Source: Manduca sexta
Taxonomy: Eukaryota > Arthropoda > Insecta > Lepidoptera > Sphingidae
DNA length: 64,000 bases
Direction: 5' to 3'
Assembly: GCF_014839805.1 (NCBI RefSeq)
Contig: NC_051141.1
Span: forward strand, 17,492,777-17,556,776
Shown here: piece after piece, positions 60,958 through 64,000 of the stretch
Position numbering within the stretch: position 1 is the stretch's first letter
How the letters are laid out: the number at the start of each line of letters is the position of its first letter
The notes under the pieces: model-generated
Told to the model about the DNA's origin: nothing
The model's database searches: none
What the model saw: only the letters and a program-made list of their open reading frames with translations
Translations under genes and position numbers: made by a program

Positions 60958-63232
60958 TTATATTTTGAGGTTGTAGTGCAGGTTGTGGTGTATGTTATTG
61001 GCTGTCTCCGGTGTGCGGCTGTGAGCGAGCATCGAAGCCACGACCGCCTCGTGCTCCCTCAGTCTCTTCACTAGCGGCTCCCACGAGCCGTAGTTGAGTT
61101 CCATTAACTGCACCGCCTTTTTGATTATCTTGTGAGCTTCTAGACACCATTCCCTGAAATATAGGACAACATAACTACAATAGGTAGCTAAATATCAGTA
61201 CCTCGCATAGGCGAGACATTTTTTTCATACTTATATACAGACCCCAAACGATACAAACCAAGCTATGCTATACGCGTAAGTGAGCGAAAGTAAGTTAGCT
61301 TAGATTTGATCTGCAAGCGGTATGATAAACTATACGGTAACATACTATTGTCCTAGCCCTGATCTACTTGGGCAAAAGAAGTGTCCACTCACACCCCTAT
61401 ATTCAACCTTCCTTATTCCTTCTTGTTCCCTCACACTATATTGATTGCTCTTGTCTTCCAGTAAGCTAGTTGTCCGAAGAAAGTCCGGTTCCTAATAAGA
61501 CCTAACGTGCGTTTATTCTTTTTTTTTATTTTTATCTACAATCATTGTGTAAGTTGGTTTCGTAACAATAGCGATCTTCAGTGAAAATAGTGCGAATTTC
61601 CAATAACTACACTAAAGTATTAACAAATATTATTAACAAAAATAATACCTTAATGACATTTTACTTTCGTAGGAACAACAAAAACTACGGCGTAACTACC
61701 GCGCAAGTGACAGAAACATCACAATTAAAATTGATACTTATTATACAAAACATTTGATTGATAATCCTATACTTTTTGTGTCACTTACTCGGTACCTATC
61801 CTCGACGCTATCCGTAGTATGGGAATACACTCATGCTGCTTACGCACACTTTAAGCGATTAGGGATATAATCGCCCCACTACTTACAGCCGTTTTCAATA
61901 CACGAACCCAATCTCAATCTCAATCCGATTCCCAGAATGAATCAATCAAAATAACTCATTTATGTCAAAATACTTTATTCTAATTGGTCAATTTTGAGAT
62001 AGATCGAAAAAAAGAGATCAGGATTGTATATTGAAAATGGCGGTTAGTAAGGCGCGACTTCGTGGATGAAATGATCGATAACCTTACTTTAGTTTAATAA
62101 ATAAATAAATAAGTAAAAAAAAGAAATTACCTGCAATCGGGATGCTGCGGCGAGTTCACGAGGCGTTCTAACATCACGTCGGACAGTTTCCTCAACTCAT
62201 GCGCCACCTGCAACGTGCACACTACGTATGTAATTTTGTTCATAGCATGTCACTTAGTCATATCCCTTCAGCCTTACGGCAGCCTTCGCAGTGCGTAACC
62301 ATAGGGCCTCTGTGATTGGCTAATATTTAGATACAACAATATTAGCCAATCACAGCGGCCCTATGAAAGTCAGGCGTCAGCAATGAGAAACAGACTTGTT
62401 ATCACAGCTTTACTCCGTCCTTAGATAAAAAACGTCTCTTTTTACATATTCTTTAATAGCTGCCTTAATTTGGTTAACGCAAAAAACAAGAGTTTATGAT
62501 TCCTGTAAATTGATTTTGATTTAACCAAATCATTTCTTTTATAGATACAAGGTTTAAAGAATACTATAACGTCATATTTAATTTTTTATACGTAGTATGA
62601 TTTATTTGACCGAGTTATGTAAAGCTAAGTCAATCCATAAACTCAACCGAATGCAACATAAAATGCAAAAAAAAATTGTTTTTGAAGACATTATTTCTCA
62701 TCAAAAATTACAATAATTTACGCACGGAGAAATTATAACATCACAGGACAATAAGCGAGCGTACTAAAGAGATACCAATACACTATCTGTATTAGTGTAT
62801 TATATTAATATACGACAGGGCAAGCACAACTGAATTTTGCAGTACCTGAGTATATCCCGCAAACCGAGAAACAAGGTTTCATAATTAGTAGTACGACTAA
62901 CATCCAGTCCAAATAAATGATCGCAATCTCAATCTTTAATCCGATTCCGATAATGGACCAATCAATATAACTTATTTGTATGACGTCATTAAACAATTGG
63001 TCCTGATTGGTCCATTATCGCTATAGATCGAATATTGAAAATGGCGGTAAATTTCGACATCGATGATTAAAAAAACGAGTTACTTTATAATTCAATATGT
63101 TTTTTTTTTTCTTATAATTTGCACCCGTTCCAAAAAAATACATTTCACTTACCTCAACACTGAACGAGCCGAACTGGTACTCCAGACTCTGTATATTCTG
63201 CTTTATCAGCTCCACGCTTTTGCTGAATTCGC
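60958..63232 (-). CDS. SMYD-like (SET/MYND) protein, C-terminal exons (5' part outside window)
   Basis: Three exons: 63153-63232, 62131-62207 and 60958-61153 (TAA at 60958), with GT/AG introns and matching phases (2, 0, 2), giving 117 residues. The text is helical: EFSKSVELIKQNIQSLEYQF, SVEVAHELRKLSDVMLERLV, HPDCREWCLEAHKIIKKAVQ, LMELNYGSWEPLVKRLREHE, ending HHNLHYNLKI. Paired helices with a (Y/F)Gs..vEvahElrKLsdv pattern and a later LNYGSWEPLV resemble the TPR-like C-terminal domain of SMYD proteins, especially SMYD4-type in insects. The catalytic SET and zinc MYND parts would lie upstream, outside the window. Known of the family: lysine methylation of histone or cytosolic proteins. Another helical repeat protein is possible. 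Introns contain MITEs only. Confidence 0.55.
61906..62048 (+). mobile_element. MITE family copy (AATGGCGG-end family) in an intron
   Basis: CAATCTCAATCCGATTCCCA, AATCAATCAAAATAACTCAT, TTGAGATAGATCGAAAAAAA, ATATTGAAAATGGCGG. It shares this order with 62922-63050 and, reversed, with 54601-54770. Confidence 0.6.
62285..62440. mobile_element. Relative of the 32482 MITE, truncated at the left
   Basis: Shares GAGAAACAGACTTGTTATCACAGC and CTCCGTCC..GATAAAAAACGTCT with the right half of 32482-32733. The centre is a perfect 17-bp inverted repeat, TGTGATTGGCTAATATT (62311) with AATATTAGCCAATCACA (62338), inside ATAGGGCC/GGCCCTAT. Confidence 0.65.
62922..63050 (+). mobile_element. MITE family copy with perfect 17-bp internal inverted repeat
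   Basis: CGATAATGGACCAATCA (62948-62964) pairs exactly with TGATTGGTCCATTATCG (63004-63020). It is flanked by the CAATCTCAATC head and the ATATTGAAAATGGCGG end of the family. It lies in the intron between the first two SMYD-like exons. Confidence 0.7.
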
Positions 63233-63805
63233 CTGAAACCAACATTGTTACAATTTTAATTTTTTAACTAAGTTTTATCTTGTCTTAGGCCGTGTATAAC
63301 TTTTTCCGGATTAAAAGAAGTAAGAGACATGTTAATCTACAGCATAATATACGTATGCGCCATATTACATACAATTATAAGTTTTAGCGTATATTTTTAG
63401 CATATCTAAATATCTATACTAACGTGAGATCTAACGTATCTCTGGTGCGGAGGCTGGACGTCCTCCTAATGTCAACTAATTTAATTCCATACTTGACAAT
63501 TACTCCCACCTTTACTTATAATGACGCAAGCAAAAAACCGTTAAACTGACTTTATAATCCACAACATTTGAAAATTGAGAAACTATCGATGCAACATCGA
63601 CTATCGTGTAATTACCGAAGTCACTTTTTCGGGTTATTTGTGTCATTGTAATTCAGGTGCGTGCTGTTTACTCAAGTCTTTGGTGAAATGAAGGCGATCG
63701 GATTTTTTCTCAATACTATGATAACATGACGCCGCATTATACTAGTGAAGACTCGATCAACCCGGACTTATTGTTGTCTGTATTTTTATAGATATGAATT
63801 CTTAC

Positions 63806-63938
63806 CAGTGGCGTAGCGTCCATACAAACCAATTCCTACCGACTTCCCTTTTAGATTTATTTTCGTTTATCTTAATTTTTGTTATCTGTTAAATTTTGCT
63901 TCGGGTTACCTTTTGAAAAATGTCATCCTTCGCCACTG
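63806..63938. mobile_element. hAT-type MITE, second copy
   Basis: CAGTGGCGTAGCG start and CCTTCGCCACTG end. Shares GTCCATACAAACC, ATTCCTACCG and GGTTACCTTTTGAAAAATGT with 60321-60484. Flanks ATTCTTAC and ATTATGAC agree at six of eight bases, a decayed target duplication. Confidence 0.8.
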
Positions 63939-64000
63939 ATTATGACTAATTTATTTTGTTCCTGACTCTACCCACTTTAATGAACATTCCCGAAATAAAA

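Overview
The window is eukaryotic, AT-rich nuclear DNA that fits a moth or butterfly (Lepidoptera). The evidence is small exons with GT/AG introns in two conserved animal genes, plus dense copies of short repeats typical of Lepidoptera: a SINE with a CTCACAGAA...GTGAAGTAA core, a tRNA-derived SINE with clear A and B boxes, a nonautonomous Helitron and several MITEs. The species cannot be named from the sequence.

Layout. 1-6777 (+) holds the last ten coding exons of a mitochondrial pyruvate dehydrogenase phosphatase regulatory subunit (PDPR) gene, entering from the left edge. 60958-63232 (-) holds the last three coding exons of a gene that looks like the C-terminal helical/TPR part of a SMYD-type (SET and MYND) protein, continuing past the right edge. 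No other confident protein gene was found. About 7.4-25.8 kb has no recognisable gene: three copies of one SINE, an A-rich minisatellite, a T-rich stretch with ~70-bp degenerate tandem repeats and a G-run tract.

25.8-53.8 kb is the notable part: four head-to-tail copies of one ~6.4-7 kb gene-like unit. Copy 1 (25.8-31.4 kb) is old and broken up by insertions; copies 2, 3 and 4 (starting near 33.9, 40.9 and 47.5 kb) are near-identical, start to start 6980 and 6609 bp apart. Each carries many exon-like blocks with canonical splice sites at matching places and, twice per unit, a G-run + CCGCGG + two-stem-loop module. Short frames are kept in copies 2 and 4 but broken by single-base changes in copy 3. 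No protein family was recognised. It may be a recently amplified, partly decayed gene or a structured long noncoding RNA locus. Copies 1, 3, 4 and, to a lesser extent, 2 contain short palindromes that differ between copies, suggesting local inverted duplication, and similarity among the young copies is mosaic, suggesting gene conversion or unequal exchange.

53.8-60.7 kb is a nest of mobile elements: MITEs, a Helitron with four 123-bp internal repeats, tRNA-derived SINEs and a hAT-type MITE inserted into a SINE with a perfect 8-bp target duplication. All identities are by eye; nothing was searched against a database.
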